Positions 47,150 to 56,670 of a stretch of DNA of 64,000 bases are shown one piece after another (the stretch's first letter is position 1; each line of letters begins with the position of its first letter). A model generated the notes under the pieces. It saw only the letters and a program-made list of their open reading frames with translations, made no database searches and had not been told where the DNA came from. This stretch comes from Antarcticimicrobium sp. GTDB taxonomy: Bacteria; Pseudomonadota; Alphaproteobacteria; Rhodobacterales; Rhodobacteraceae. Location of the stretch: contig NZ_JARGPK010000048.1 of assembly GCF_029212575.1 (NCBI RefSeq), forward strand, positions 40,952-104,951. Direction: 5' to 3'. The translations under genes and the position numbers were made by a program.

Positions 47150-48661
47150 CTATGTAGGCGATCTGCGGGGGCTTTGCATCAGCATAATCGCCAAGGCGGC
47201 ACAAAGTAGCACCAGGAACACAGGTCCGTCCCCCATTCGCGCGTAAAACGTGGGCGGCAGCGGCGCCGGCAGCACCGCATCGACAAAGCCCGCCTGCCCC
47301 AACGGGAGCGAGCGGATCACCTCCCCGCGCGGGCCGATCATCGCCGAGATGCCGGTATTGGCCGCGCGCGCCAGCGGCAGCCCCTGCTCGATCGCGCGCA
47401 TCCGCGCCTGCGCGAGGTGCTGATAGGGGCCGGAATGGGTGCCGAACCAGGCGTCGTTGGTCACCTGCAGCAACAGGTTTGGGCGCGCGGGTGCCGCGTT
47501 CACGTCCTGCGGGAACACCGCCTCGTAACAGATCAGCGGCAGCGCCGCGCCCAATGCGCCCAGATCCAGCAGGCGCGGGCCCGGCCCGGCGCTATAGCCC
47601 TGCCCCTCCTGCGCGGCAAAGCCGTACACCCCGAGCCGCGCTGCCAGATCGCCCAGCGGCAGGTATTCGCCAAAGGGCACAAGGTGGTGCTTGTCGTAAA
47701 GCCCGGCGACCTCACCCGCGCCATCGAGGCGCACCAGCGAATTGTAGACCCTCCAGCCGTCGAAACGCTGGATGCCCAGAACCACCTGGGCGCCCCTTGC
47801 CGCCTGCGCGATGCGCTCCAGCGTCGCGGCGGCGTCGTTCAGCGCGACCGGCACCGCGCTTTCCGGCCAGACGATCAGGTCGGGGCGCGGGTCTGCCGCG
47901 GTAAAGTCGATCTGCCGCTTGAAGAAAACCGGGATAAAGGCCGGATCCCATTTCTGGTGCTGCGGCGCGTTGGGCTGGACCAGCCGGACAATCGCGCCGG
48001 TGCCTGCCGGTGCCTCGCGGTCCGAAGCGGCGGCGAAGGCGGCGGCGGCGAGAACTGCGGCAGGCAGGCAGGACAGCGCGAGGGCGCCCGCCCCCCGGCC
48101 CCGGGCCAGCGCCCAGCCCGGCGGTAGCGCGGCGACCAGCGTTGCCAGCCCCAGGCCCTGCGGTCCGATCCAGGCCAGAAGCAGGGCGACCGGGGTATCG
48201 ACCCAGACCTGCGCCGGTGCGGCCCACGGAAACCCGGTGAGCAGGTAGGCGCGCCCGACCTCGGCCAGCGACAGGGTCACCGCCAGCGCGGCGGTGCGGC
48301 TGGCCGGACCACGGGCGAAACGGTGCGCGGCCCAGGCCGCCGCCGCCCAGAACAGCGCCAGCCCGCCGGCCATGAACACGAGGGCAAAGGGCGCCATCCA
48401 GCCATGGCGCTCGGGCTCGACGAGGAACGGCTCGATGATCCACAACAGCCCGTGGGCAAACCAGCCGGCGCCAAAGGCCCAGCCGGTGAGTGCCGCCGCA
48501 CGCGGGGTGGCGCAGGCGATGAGCAGCGAGGGCAGTAGCACCAGCGCCAGCAGTGTCGCCGGCCAGGCGCCGACCGGCGCCAGCCCCATGGCACCGATCG
48601 CGCCGATCAGCGCGGCGATGGCCATGCGCCAGCGCAGCCGCCACCGCCCCACCCGCGTCAT
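47150..48661 (-). CDS. lnt: Apolipoprotein N-acyltransferase
   Basis: A 503-residue inner-membrane enzyme that N-acylates lipoproteins, the last step of their maturation. Several N-terminal transmembrane helices (to about residue 210) lead to a periplasmic nitrilase-like domain. The catalytic glutamate is in LIVWPESAVPVAL, lysine in LYDKHHLVPFGEYLPLG and cysteine in LPLICYEAVFP, all intact. A final helix (VFLVLLCAALAIMLM) closes the protein. It begins 10 bases after corC and precedes metK in the same direction. Confidence 0.95.
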   Translation of the reverse strand: MTRVGRWRLRWRMAIAALIGAIGAMGLAPVGAWPATLLALVLLPSLLIACATPRAAALTGWAFGAGWFAHGLLWIIEPFLVEPERHGWMAPFALVFMAGGLALFWAAAAWAAHRFARGPASRTAALAVTLSLAEVGRAYLLTGFPWAAPAQVWVDTPVALLLAWIGPQGLGLATLVAALPPGWALARGRGAGALALSCLPAAVLAAAAFAAASDREAPAGTGAIVRLVQPNAPQHQKWDPAFIPVFFKRQIDFTAADPRPDLIVWPESAVPVALNDAAATLERIAQAARGAQVVLGIQRFDGWRVYNSLVRLDGAGEVAGLYDKHHLVPFGEYLPLGDLAARLGVYGFAAQEGQGYSAGPGPRLLDLGALGAALPLICYEAVFPQDVNAAPARPNLLLQVTNDAWFGTHSGPYQHLAQARMRAIEQGLPLARAANTGISAMIGPRGEVIRSLPLGQAGFVDAVLPAPLPPTFYARMGDGPVFLVLLCAALAIMLMQSPRRSPT

Positions 48662-48671
48662 GCGGTTCCTG

Positions 48672-49565
48672 TCATTCGCCGGGGTCCGGGACGTGCACGC
48701 GCAGCCGCTTGATGCGGCGCGGGTCGGCGTCGATCACCTCGAACTCGGGGCCGTCGGGGTGCACCACCACCTCGCCCCGCGTCGGCACCCGCCCCGACAG
48801 CATGAAGACCAGCCCGCCGAGGGTGTCGATCTCTTCCTCGTCCACCGCATCGTGGCTGGTCAGCGAGCGACCGATCTCGGCCTCGAACTCGTCCAAGGGG
48901 GTGCGCGCCTGGGCGACGTAGCAGCCCGGCTTTTCCTTGACCCAGGGCTGGTCCTCGTCGGTGTCGTATTCGTCCTCGATCTCGCCCACCACCTGTTCGA
49001 TCAGGTCCTCGATGGTCACCAGCCCGTCAACGCCGCCATATTCGTCGATCACCAGCGCCATGTGCCGCCGTTCGGTCTGCATCTTGGTCAGCAGCACGCC
49101 CAGCGGCATCGAGGGCGGCACGAAAAGCAGCGGGCGTACCATCGCGGCCAGATCGAACTCGGCCTCGTTGTTGCCGTTGAACCCGTGGGTCAGGGCTAGG
49201 TCCTTGAGGTGGACAAAACCCAGCGGCGTGTCCAGCGTCCCGTCATAGACCGGGATTCGCGTCATCCCGCTTTCGCGGAAGACGCCGACGAGCTCCTCCA
49301 TCGAGATCGCGCTGGGCACCGCGACAATCTCGGCCGTGGGAATCGCCACGTCCTCGACCCGCAGCCGCCGCAGGTTGATCATGCCGCGCGGGTTCACCGC
49401 CGCGGCCGGATGGCCGTTGAGCGCCTCTGAAGGTGCGCTCTCTACCGGTGCAAGAGCCTCGAATAAGCGTCCGAGAAAACCCGTCTTTTCCCCGGTTCCC
49501 GTCTCGCTGTTCTCTGGATGCGCGCGTTGCGCCGCGTTAGAACAATCGTCTGTGTCGTCGCCCAT
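48672..49565 (-). CDS. corC: CBS-domain protein of the CorC/TlyC family
   Basis: A 297-residue cytoplasmic protein without a DUF21 membrane domain. Two CBS motifs (RIPVYDGTLDTPLGFVHLKDL and ALVIDEYGGVDGLVTIEDLIEQVVGEIEDEYD) are followed by a CorC_HlyC domain ending RIKRLRVHVPDPGE. It may modulate a transporter or divalent-cation efflux; the 'hemolysin' label is historical. Part of the phoH-ybeY-corC-lnt set. Confidence 0.92.
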   Translation of the reverse strand: MGDDTDDCSNAAQRAHPENSETGTGEKTGFLGRLFEALAPVESAPSEALNGHPAAAVNPRGMINLRRLRVEDVAIPTAEIVAVPSAISMEELVGVFRESGMTRIPVYDGTLDTPLGFVHLKDLALTHGFNGNNEAEFDLAAMVRPLLFVPPSMPLGVLLTKMQTERRHMALVIDEYGGVDGLVTIEDLIEQVVGEIEDEYDTDEDQPWVKEKPGCYVAQARTPLDEFEAEIGRSLTSHDAVDEEEIDTLGGLVFMLSGRVPTRGEVVVHPDGPEFEVIDADPRRIKRLRVHVPDPGE

Positions 49566-49586
49566 TGATCCTGTCCGAAAAGGGCC

Positions 49587-50099
49587 TCATGGCCCGTGTT
49601 GTTCCCTATATGGGTCATCAAGGCCCAGTCTGCCAAGTATCTCGACCTCCAGGCCTTCCATCAAAGTGGCATCCGGGTCACGGATGTGGTCATAGCCAAG
49701 CAGATGCAACAGCCCGTGCACGATCAGATGTGTGGTGTGATCGGCCAGGGATTTGCCCTGTTCCCGGGCCTCGCGCGCGCAGGTTCCAAAGGCGATGGCG
49801 ATGTCGCCCAAGGCGATTTCCCCGGTAAAATCCGGCTCGGGCAGGTCGGGACGGGCGCCCGGAATTTCGGCACCCAGATCCTCGGCCGGCCAACTCAGCA
49901 CGTTGGTCGGCTGCGGTTTACCCCGGAAATCGGCGTTGAGTTCGGCGATGCGCGTATCGTCGCAGGCCAGCAGGGCAACCTCGCAGTCGTCCGGGTCAAG
50001 CCCCAGGCGCCGCAGCGTTTCCGCCACCGCCCGTTCCGCGAGCGAGGGCAGATCGACCTTACCCCAACGGGAGTCGTCGACAGAAATTTCAAACGTCAT
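49587..50099 (-). CDS. ybeY: Endoribonuclease YbeY (rRNA maturation)
   Basis: A 170-residue zinc-dependent ribonuclease for 16S rRNA 3'-end processing and ribosome quality control. The metal-binding signature HGLLHLLGYDH is complete, preceded by LGDIAIAFGTC. ATG 50099 (MTFEISVDDSRW) is chosen because upstream in-frame sequence has a poor coding look and overlaps toward phoH. Confidence 0.95.
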   Translation of the reverse strand: MTFEISVDDSRWGKVDLPSLAERAVAETLRRLGLDPDDCEVALLACDDTRIAELNADFRGKPQPTNVLSWPAEDLGAEIPGARPDLPEPDFTGEIALGDIAIAFGTCAREAREQGKSLADHTTHLIVHGLLHLLGYDHIRDPDATLMEGLEVEILGRLGLDDPYREQHGP

Positions 50100-50149
50100 C
50101 TTCGGTTCACCCAGGCCGGACAGACGGCCCGGAGACCCGGCAGCCACAG

Positions 50150-51151
50150 TCAGGTTTCGGCCTCATACGCCTCGATGATGGCCGCGACAAGCGGGTGACG
50201 GACCACATCCCTGGAGGTGAAATAGTTGAAGCTGATGCCGCCGACCGTTTTCAACAGCCGCTCCGCATCCGCCAGCCCCGAGGGCATGCCGCGCGGCAGG
50301 TCGATCTGGGTGCGGTCGCCGGTGATGACCATGCGGCTGCCCTCGCCCAGGCGGGTCAGGAACATCTTCATCTGCATGGTCGTGGCGTTCTGTGCCTCGT
50401 CCAGCACGACAAAGGCATTGGCCAGCGTGCGCCCCCGCATGAAGGCCAGCGGCGCGATCTCGATGCGCTTTTCCTCAATCAGCTTGGCAAGCTGCTTGCC
50501 CGGCAGGAAATCGTTCAGCGCATCGTAGAGCGGCTGCATGTAGGGATCGACCTTTTCCTTCATGTCGCCGGGCAGATAGCCGAGCTTTTCACCGGCCTCG
50601 ACCGCCGGGCGCGACAGGATGATCCGGTCGACGTGACCGCCGATGAACATCGAGACCCCGACCGCCACCGCGAGATAGGTCTTGCCGGTGCCCGCCGGGC
50701 CGATGCCACAGGCAAGCTCGTTCTCGAACAGCGACCGGACATAGGCCTTCTGCGCGTCGGTGCGCGGCTCGACCAGCTTCTTGCGGGTCTTGATCTCGAC
50801 CGGGCCGCCCTTGAACATCTCGAGCTGGTCACCGGGGTCGCCACCTGCATCGGAGCCGCCCATCCGCAATTCCCGGTCGACGTCGCCGGAGTCCACCGCG
50901 CGGCCGCTTTCCAGCCGATGGTAGAGCGCATTCAGCACCTCGATCGCCTGCTTCTGCGCGGCCTCCTCGCCCATGATCGCCACCTGGTTTCCACGCCGCA
51001 GGATCTGCACCGAGAGCTTGCGCTCGATCTCGGCGAGGTTGCGGTCGTATTCGCCACACAGGTCGATCAGCAGGCGATTGTCGGGAAATTCGATCAGCAC
51101 CTCTTGCGGTGCGCTTTCGGCTTGCGGTGGGGTCAGGGCGCCAATGGCCAA
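50150..51151 (-). CDS. phoH: PhoH-family ATPase
   Basis: A 333-residue P-loop NTPase with an N-terminal KH-like RNA-binding part (LLIDLCGEYDRNLAEIERKLSVQILRRGNQVAIMGEE). Walker A is GIGPAGTGKTYLA near residue 156, and Walker B is FVVLDEAQNATTMQMKMFLTRLG. TGDRTQIDLPRG and NYFTSRDVVRHPLV end the family core. Thought to act with YbeY in RNA metabolism. First gene of the operon. Confidence 0.95.
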   Translation of the reverse strand: MAIGALTPPQAESAPQEVLIEFPDNRLLIDLCGEYDRNLAEIERKLSVQILRRGNQVAIMGEEAAQKQAIEVLNALYHRLESGRAVDSGDVDRELRMGGSDAGGDPGDQLEMFKGGPVEIKTRKKLVEPRTDAQKAYVRSLFENELACGIGPAGTGKTYLAVAVGVSMFIGGHVDRIILSRPAVEAGEKLGYLPGDMKEKVDPYMQPLYDALNDFLPGKQLAKLIEEKRIEIAPLAFMRGRTLANAFVVLDEAQNATTMQMKMFLTRLGEGSRMVITGDRTQIDLPRGMPSGLADAERLLKTVGGISFNYFTSRDVVRHPLVAAIIEAYEAET

Positions 51152-51242
51152 TCCGCTCTCCTTGTCTCAAACGGTAAGACAAGCCTGCCAAGATCGGTGG
51201 CACCGCGCAAGCGGATGTGTGCGTTTTTCACGGATTTGAAAC

Positions 51243-51272
51243 AAAAAACGGCCGCCCCGGGTGGGACGGCCG
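51243..51272 (-). terminator. Terminator of the envelope-protein gene pair
   Basis: On the minus strand CGGCCGTCCC-ACCC-GGGGCGGCCG is followed by TTTTTTG, 21 bases after the small lipoprotein stop. Strong intrinsic terminator. Confidence 0.9.
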
Positions 51273-51292
51273 CATGGATGATCGCAGCGGGG

Positions 51293-51589
51293 TCAGATCG
51301 CGTCGACGACCTTGCTGCCTTTCTTGAACGGGCCGGTGGCCACGCCCGGAGGGGCGGCACCCGAGCAGACCGGCTTGCCGTGACGGTCCAGACGCTGCGA
51401 CAGGTATCCCTCGACCCCGTCGTCGATGATCCAGTGATCGCAGCCGTTGGGATCGACCCAGATGCCGGCCTTGAGCTGGCTCAGGTCCTTGGTGTCGAAG
51501 ATGTTCCGGTCGCGGGTTTTGTCGGTCGCTTCGCAGGCGGCGAGCGTTCCGGCGGCGGCGAGCAGCGCGATGACCTTGACGAGTTTCAT
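51293..51589 (-). CDS. Small lipoprotein with WVDPxGCxHW motif
   Basis: A 98-residue lipoprotein. The signal KVIALLAAAGTLAAC gives a lipobox with the modified cysteine at about residue 19. The mature part contains IWVDPNGCDHWIIDDGVEGYLSQRLDRHGKPVC, nearly the same segment as in the adjacent OmpA-like protein. ATG 51589 follows GGAGAGAC; an upstream start would spoil the signal peptide. It begins 12 bases after the OmpA-like gene, so they form one operon. Function unknown; probably part of the envelope with its partner. Confidence 0.82.
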   Translation of the reverse strand: MKLVKVIALLAAAGTLAACEATDKTRDRNIFDTKDLSQLKAGIWVDPNGCDHWIIDDGVEGYLSQRLDRHGKPVCSGAAPPGVATGPFKKGSKVVDAI

Positions 51590-51600
51590 TGTCTCTCTCC

Positions 51601-52179
51601 TCACTGCACGCAGATGATTTCGACGCGACGGTTCTGCGCCATGTTGGCCGCGCTGGTGTTGGGCACCCGTGGGGAACGCTCGCCATAGCCGCGAACATCG
51701 ACCACGTTGGCCCCAATGCTGCGGGCAACACGGGCCACCGAATTGGCGCGGTTGCGCGACAGCGTCATGTTGTAGGCGTCCGAGGCCCGGCTGTCGGTAT
51801 GGCCGGTGATGATGTAGCCGCGCGCGCCCGCACTGGAGAAGAATTCACGCAGGCGCTGCTGCCCGGCGGCGTTGATATAGTATTTGTCGGTGGCAAAGAA
51901 CTGATCCGCCGGCATCGTGCCGCACAGGTTGCCCCGGCGGCAGACCGGGGTTCCGTCGCGGCGCACATGCGGCGTCATGTAGCCCTCGGCTCCGTCATCC
52001 ATGACCCAGTGCTCGCAGCCGTCCGGGTCGACCCAGATGGTCGGCACATAGCGCTCCCCGATCACCGTTTTCGTCCCTGCCTGCGCGATGGTCCCGAACG
52101 CGAAGGCCAGCACAATCGCCGCGACCAGCGCGGCCAGGGCACGCTGGGCCCTTAAATCAATCACCTTTGATGCAGTCAC
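51601..52179 (-). CDS. OmpA-family protein with WVDPxGCxHW motif
   Basis: A 192-residue exported protein. A signal peptide (VAAIVLAFAFGTIAQA) precedes TIWVDPDGCEHWVMDDGAEGYMTPHVRRDGTPVC, about residues 47-80. The C-terminal OmpA/MotB domain has ITGHTDSRASDAYNMTLSRNRANSVARV...RGYGERSP, which binds peptidoglycan. It is short, with no beta barrel, so it is a peptidoglycan-linked periplasmic or lipidless factor. GTG 52179 is the best start; a nearby GTG a few codons downstream is possible. It heads the operon with the lipoprotein. Confidence 0.85.
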   Translation of the reverse strand: MTASKVIDLRAQRALAALVAAIVLAFAFGTIAQAGTKTVIGERYVPTIWVDPDGCEHWVMDDGAEGYMTPHVRRDGTPVCRRGNLCGTMPADQFFATDKYYINAAGQQRLREFFSSAGARGYIITGHTDSRASDAYNMTLSRNRANSVARVARSIGANVVDVRGYGERSPRVPNTSAANMAQNRRVEIICVQ

Positions 52180-52446
52180 CTTTGATCCCCCGAAAATGAC
52201 GCCGCCCCCCGATATCCGGAGCCGACTTCGCCTTTATTGTGCTAAGGTTATGAAACTAAGCGATACATGTGAAGCGAAAACCTCGATATGTTGAGGTATC
52301 GGCCAGAACACCCCCCACAATCCTGCACCATATGGTTGCAAAGAGGTCCGGCGCGTTTTCGCCAATGCGAAACCGAAACCTTTCTCCGTCCGCGACCGGC
52401 GGCGGCGCGCCCCTTCGGCGCCGGGCGCGATCTGCGTCCACGGGGA

Positions 52447-52776
52447 TCAGCGAAGGGTACGGGTCTTGCCGCGGATTTCCGGCGATTCGTAATAGATCCG
52501 GATCATCTCGGCCTTCATCGCGGGCTTGTTGCCCACCAGATGGTCGTCGCGGCAAATGCGCTCGGCAATCGCGTGGGCGTTGGGATAATCGTAGCCGAAA
52601 TCGATCAGGCTATCGATGAAATTGGAGTTTGGACGATCCCAGATCACGTCCTTCCAGGGGCCGCGAAAGCAGCTCACGATCAGCGTGTTTCCGTCCGCGA
52701 CAAGCTTGTATCCTTCTGCGGAAACTTGGCACGCCGTCCCGATCAACAGGGCCGCGGCGAGGATCACACGTTTCAT
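52447..52776 (-). CDS. Small secreted protein, unknown function
   Basis: A 109-residue protein with a signal peptide (MKRVILAAALLIGTACQVSA) and a mature part of about 88 residues containing two cysteines (VSCFRGPW, ERICRDD) that could form a disulfide. TTGGAGTGCTCC precedes the ATG. No named family recognised. It lies between the OmpA-like gene and miaB. Confidence 0.7.
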   Translation of the reverse strand: MKRVILAAALLIGTACQVSAEGYKLVADGNTLIVSCFRGPWKDVIWDRPNSNFIDSLIDFGYDYPNAHAIAERICRDDHLVGNKPAMKAEMIRIYYESPEIRGKTRTLR

Positions 52777-53035
52777 CGGAGCACTCCAAAACCAAAAAAT
52801 CTGTCGCGCTGATGCGACGCCGGTTTCCGACCAACAGCAAGTCATGATCTTTCGAAAGCCTGCTGCCATCATACACCGCCGGAAAACACGGGCAAATTTT
52901 TCTCCACGGTTAGATGGAAATGTGAAACAATTCCGTCCTATCGGGGAGATATTTTCCGCCCTGGCATCAATCGGACCTTGGTCCGGGGGGCGCCTATAGG
53001 CACCGAATCGTCTCTGCGCGGATGCCGGTGGCGGA

Positions 53036-54361
53036 TCAGCGCAGCATCTCTCCGGCCAGCGAGTTCGGCCCCGAGGATACGATTCTGACCCGGGCAAGGT
53101 CGCCGGGCGCCACCGCATCCGTCTTGACGTGCACAGCGTGCAGGTGGTCGGACTTGCCCACCATCTGCCCCGGCATGCGGCCGGTCTTCTCGAACAGGAC
53201 ACCGACGTCCCGGCCGACCATGGCATCCTGCAGCGCCCGCTGCTGGCGGGTCAGCAGGGCCTGCAGGCGCTGCAGGCGGTCGTCCTTCTCGGCCTCGCCG
53301 ACCTGCGCGCGTTCCGCCGCAGGGGTGCCCGGGCGGGTGGAATACTTGAACGAAAAGGCCGAGCCGTACTGCACCGCCTCGACAAGATCGAGCGTGGCCT
53401 GGAAATCCGCCTCGGTCTCCTCCGGGAAACCGACGATGAAATCGCCTGACATGTGCAGATCGGGCCGCGCGGCGCGCAGTCGTTCGATCAGCCGCAGATA
53501 TTGCTCGGCGGTATGGCTGCGGTTCATCCGCTTGAGAATCCGGTCACTGCCCGACTGAACCGGCAGGTGCAGATAGGGCATCAGCTTGGGACAACTCGAA
53601 TGGGCCTCGATCAGGTCATCGCCCATGTCGTTGGGATGCGAGGTGGTGAAGCGGATGCGCTCCAGCCCATCGACATCGTTCAGCGCCCAGATCAGCCGCG
53701 CCAGCGACCAGTCGGCGCCGTCGGGGCCCGCCCCGTGATAGGCGTTGACGTTCTGACCCAAGAGCGTGATCTCACGCACGCCGCGCTCGACCAGGTCGCG
53801 CGCCTCGGTCAGCAGGCGGTCCACCGGACGTGAGACCTCGGCGCCACGGGTATAGGGCACCACGCAGAAGGCACAGAACTTGTCGCAGCCTTCCTGAACG
53901 GTCAGGAACGCGGTCGGCCCGCGTTTCGCCTTGGGCCGCGCAATCAGCTTGTCGAACTTGTCCTCTTCGGGGAAATCGGTGTCGAGCGCCTTTTCGCCCG
54001 CGCGCGCCCTCGCCTCCAGCTCGGGCAGGCGATGATAGCTTTGCGGCCCGACCACCAGATCGACCAGCGGCTGGCGGCGCATGATCTCTTCGCCTTCGGC
54101 CTGGGCGACGCAACCGGCCACGCCGATTTTCAGATCGGGCCGCTCGGCCTTAAGCCCCTTGAAGCGGCCAAGCTCGGAGTAAACCTTTTCGGCCGCCTTT
54201 TCCCGGATATGGCAGGTGTTCAGCAGAATCATGTCGGCATCGTCGGGCGTCTTTGTCTCGACATAGCCCTGTCCGCCCAGCGCCTCGGCCATACGCTCGC
54301 TGTCGTAGACGTTCATCTGGCAGCCATAGGTCTTGATGAAGAGTTTCTTTGGCGCTGTCAT
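53036..54361 (-). CDS. miaB: tRNA-2-methylthio-N6-dimethylallyladenosine synthase
   Basis: A 441-residue radical-SAM methylthiotransferase that modifies A37 of tRNAs reading U-starting codons. The N-terminal UPF0004 domain has [15 protein letters not shown] and the cysteines for one 4Fe-4S cluster. The radical-SAM motif is [17 protein letters not shown]. The TRAM domain lies at the C terminus ([31 protein letters not shown]). ATG 54361 ([14 protein letters not shown]) is chosen over a longer form that overlaps the divergent gene. In many relatives phoH follows directly; here three small exported-protein genes intervene. Confidence 0.96.
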   Translation of the reverse strand: MTAPKKLFIKTYGCQMNVYDSERMAEALGGQGYVETKTPDDADMILLNTCHIREKAAEKVYSELGRFKGLKAERPDLKIGVAGCVAQAEGEEIMRRQPLVDLVVGPQSYHRLPELEARARAGEKALDTDFPEEDKFDKLIARPKAKRGPTAFLTVQEGCDKFCAFCVVPYTRGAEVSRPVDRLLTEARDLVERGVREITLLGQNVNAYHGAGPDGADWSLARLIWALNDVDGLERIRFTTSHPNDMGDDLIEAHSSCPKLMPYLHLPVQSGSDRILKRMNRSHTAEQYLRLIERLRAARPDLHMSGDFIVGFPEETEADFQATLDLVEAVQYGSAFSFKYSTRPGTPAAERAQVGEAEKDDRLQRLQALLTRQQRALQDAMVGRDVGVLFEKTGRMPGQMVGKSDHLHAVHVKTDAVAPGDLARVRIVSSGPNSLAGEMLR

Positions 54362-54486
54362 CGGGTCTGCTTTCGCGGCTACGGAGTGAAACGCCGCACA
54401 TAGGGTTTTGCCCGGCGGCTTGCAATGACGGCCCGAATACCCGACTCTGCGAAAAAACGCCAGCAAGGTCGCGGGCAGGGCACGGC

Positions 54487-55356
54487 ATGCACCACACATC
54501 TCTGAATGACTTTCTGAAGCACGGCGCAGCGGCCCTGGCCAAGGGGCCGGTTGCCTTGATCTTTGTCGAGGACACGGTCGAACTGGGCAGCACCCTGCGC
54601 CATCATCTGGACTGCGGATTTCGCGCGGTGGTCGCCCTGATGCCGCGCGCGTTCGACATGCCGGAGGATCTGGACGAACGGGTTCACCGGGTGGATTTCG
54701 ATTGCAACCCTCCGCAAAGGGTCTTCGATGCGGTCAACCGGGTGATCGAGGCGGCGCCGGGCCTCTGGCTGTTTTACTGCTACAATGCCGAGTACCTGTT
54801 CTTTCCATTTTGCGAGACGCGCAGCATCGGCGAAATGCTGACCTTTCACACCGAGGAACGGCGCGATGCCATGCTCACCTATGTCATCGATCTTTACGCC
54901 GACGATCTCGAAACCTGCCCGGACGCGGTGTCGCTGGAGCGCGCGCATCTGGACCGCGCGGGGTATTACGCTCTGGCCCGCCCGGACCCTGACAACCACA
55001 ACCACCCGAAAGAACGGCAACTCGATTTCTTCGGCGGGCTGCGCTGGCGCCAAGAGGAGCACATCCCCACCCCCAGCCGCAGGATCGACCGGATTGCGCT
55101 GTTCCGCGCCAAGCCCGGGCTGCGGTTGCTGCCGGACCACACCTTCAATGATCAGGAGTACAACACCTATGCCTGCCCCTGGCACCACAACCTGACGGCG
55201 GCGATCTGTTCGTTTCGCACAGCCAAGGCGCTGAAGGCGAACCCGGGCTCTGCCTTCGACATCACGACATTCCACTGGCGCAAGTCGACCCCGTTCGAAT
55301 GGCATTCCCGCCAGTTGCTCGACCTCGGACTGATGGAGCCGGGGCAATGGTTTTGA
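54487..55356 (+). CDS. Conserved protein of unknown function (289 aa)
   Basis: Soluble, no signal or membrane segment. [31 protein letters not shown] at the N terminus is glycosyltransferase-like in look, with later [26 protein letters not shown] and a C-terminal [23 protein letters not shown] would not name a function from this. ATG 54487 follows a region just downstream of the divergent miaB start. It ends 12 bases before a convergent dioxygenase-like gene. Confidence 0.65.
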   Translation: MHHTSLNDFLKHGAAALAKGPVALIFVEDTVELGSTLRHHLDCGFRAVVALMPRAFDMPEDLDERVHRVDFDCNPPQRVFDAVNRVIEAAPGLWLFYCYNAEYLFFPFCETRSIGEMLTFHTEERRDAMLTYVIDLYADDLETCPDAVSLERAHLDRAGYYALARPDPDNHNHPKERQLDFFGGLRWRQEEHIPTPSRRIDRIALFRAKPGLRLLPDHTFNDQEYNTYACPWHHNLTAAICSFRTAKALKANPGSAFDITTFHWRKSTPFEWHSRQLLDLGLMEPGQWF

Positions 55357-55368
55357 GGGCGGGCGGCG

Positions 55369-56169
55369 CTATGACCGGTCGAGCAGGATGGGGAACCAAT
55401 CCTCCCGCAGCCTTTGCCCCGGGGTCATGTCATGCCCGGGGAACGGCGGCGAGGTGGGGCCGGGACGTTCGACGTAACGCGCATCGTCGCCGACCAGCCG
55501 GATCGAGAACGCCCGGCGGCGGGCCTGGCTGGTATTGCCCCGGGCCCCGTGCAGGGTGCGGAAGTTGAACGCCACCGCGTCGCCCGGCTCCATCTCGTAC
55601 TCGACGATGCGCATCCCCTCGGCCTCCGGATCGGGCACCGGCATGTACCGGCTTTCGTCGGGGAAAAATCCCTCTTCGCTGACCCAGCGTGTCGGCAGAA
55701 CCTCTTTCTCCCAGCGGTGCGATCCGGCGACACAGCGCAGCGTCGCCTCGCGCACCGGGTCGAGCGGCGACCAGAAGCTGACGGTCTGTTCGCCCTCGAC
55801 GAAGTAATACGGCCCGTCCTGGTGCCAGGGGGTGGCCATCGAGGTGCCGGGCTCCTTGACCAGAACGTGATCGTGGAACATCTGGACCGTGCGGGATCGC
55901 ATCAGATCTGCCGCCACCTCGGCCACGGGTGACGTCTGGACCACCTCGACGAACTCCGGGATCCGCGTCCAGTTGCAGTAGTCGTCGAAAAACCGCCCTG
56001 TCTCGCCCGCCTTGTTGTTGTTCGAGGCCGAGGGACCGGGCGCCGCCATGTTCGCCGCCACCCCACGACGCAACCCGTCCACGTGATCGGCGAAGAGACC
56101 CTTGACCAGCACAACGCCATCGCGCTGGTAGGTTTCGATATCGGCCTGGGACAAAAGCGGGTGAGTCAT
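55369..56169 (-). CDS. Phytanoyl-CoA dioxygenase family protein
   Basis: A 266-residue Fe(II)/2-oxoglutarate oxygenase. The iron ligands are H and D in TPWHQDGPYYF (about residues 116-119) and H in FRTLHGARGNTS; the R in that segment or in RRRAFSIRL would bind 2-oxoglutarate. FHDHVLVKEPG is also typical. Substrate is unknown; relatives hydroxylate small molecules such as ectoine or other acids, but no partner gene for that lies near. Between the conserved unknown gene and irr. Confidence 0.85.
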   Translation of the reverse strand: MTHPLLSQADIETYQRDGVVLVKGLFADHVDGLRRGVAANMAAPGPSASNNNKAGETGRFFDDYCNWTRIPEFVEVVQTSPVAEVAADLMRSRTVQMFHDHVLVKEPGTSMATPWHQDGPYYFVEGEQTVSFWSPLDPVREATLRCVAGSHRWEKEVLPTRWVSEEGFFPDESRYMPVPDPEAEGMRIVEYEMEPGDAVAFNFRTLHGARGNTSQARRRAFSIRLVGDDARYVERPGPTSPPFPGHDMTPGQRLREDWFPILLDRS

Positions 56170-56250
56170 GATCTGCGCCTCATTTTCGGGCAGAATGATG
56201 CCGACGCGCCGCTCGGTTCAACCGAAAATCGCGACCGCGGCAAACAAGGA

Positions 56251-56670
56251 TCAGGATTTGCGGCGCAGGCGGATCACTACATCCACCGACGCAATCTCGG
56301 CCCCTTCGGGCGCATCCGGCAGCCGGGCGATCTGCAATTGCTCGGCGGGCGCATCCGACAGGCGACCGTCATCCTCCCAGAAGAAATGCGGGTGATCGTG
56401 GGTGTTGGTGTCGAAATAGCTTTTCGATCCGTCCACCGTGATCTCGTTCAGCACCCCGGCCTCGCAAAAGGCGCGCAGGGTGTTGTAGACCGTGGCGAGA
56501 GACACCGTCGCCCCGGTCTGCCGCGCCGCCTCGAACAGGCTTTCGGCGGTGACATGCCTGTGCTGCCCGTCACCGACCAGCAGTTCGGCCAGCGCAAGAC
56601 GCTGCCGCGTCGGGCGCAACCCTGCCCGGCCCAGCCACAGGGTGGCGTATGTCGCTCTTTCCGGTTTCAC
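56251..56670 (-). CDS. irr: Fur-family regulator, Irr type
   Basis: A 139-residue Fur-family regulator. The winged helix is at GLRPTRQRLALAELLVGDGQHRHVTAESLFEAARQTGATVSLATVYNTLRAFCEAGVL. HTHDHPHFFWEDDGRL holds the histidine motif that, in Irr, helps bind heme. Irr controls iron and heme genes when iron is scarce in Rhodobacterales and rhizobia. It lies divergent from fabA with 196 bases between, the usual Rhodobacterales arrangement. Confidence 0.88.
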   Translation of the reverse strand: MKPERATYATLWLGRAGLRPTRQRLALAELLVGDGQHRHVTAESLFEAARQTGATVSLATVYNTLRAFCEAGVLNEITVDGSKSYFDTNTHDHPHFFWEDDGRLSDAPAEQLQIARLPDAPEGAEIASVDVVIRLRRKS

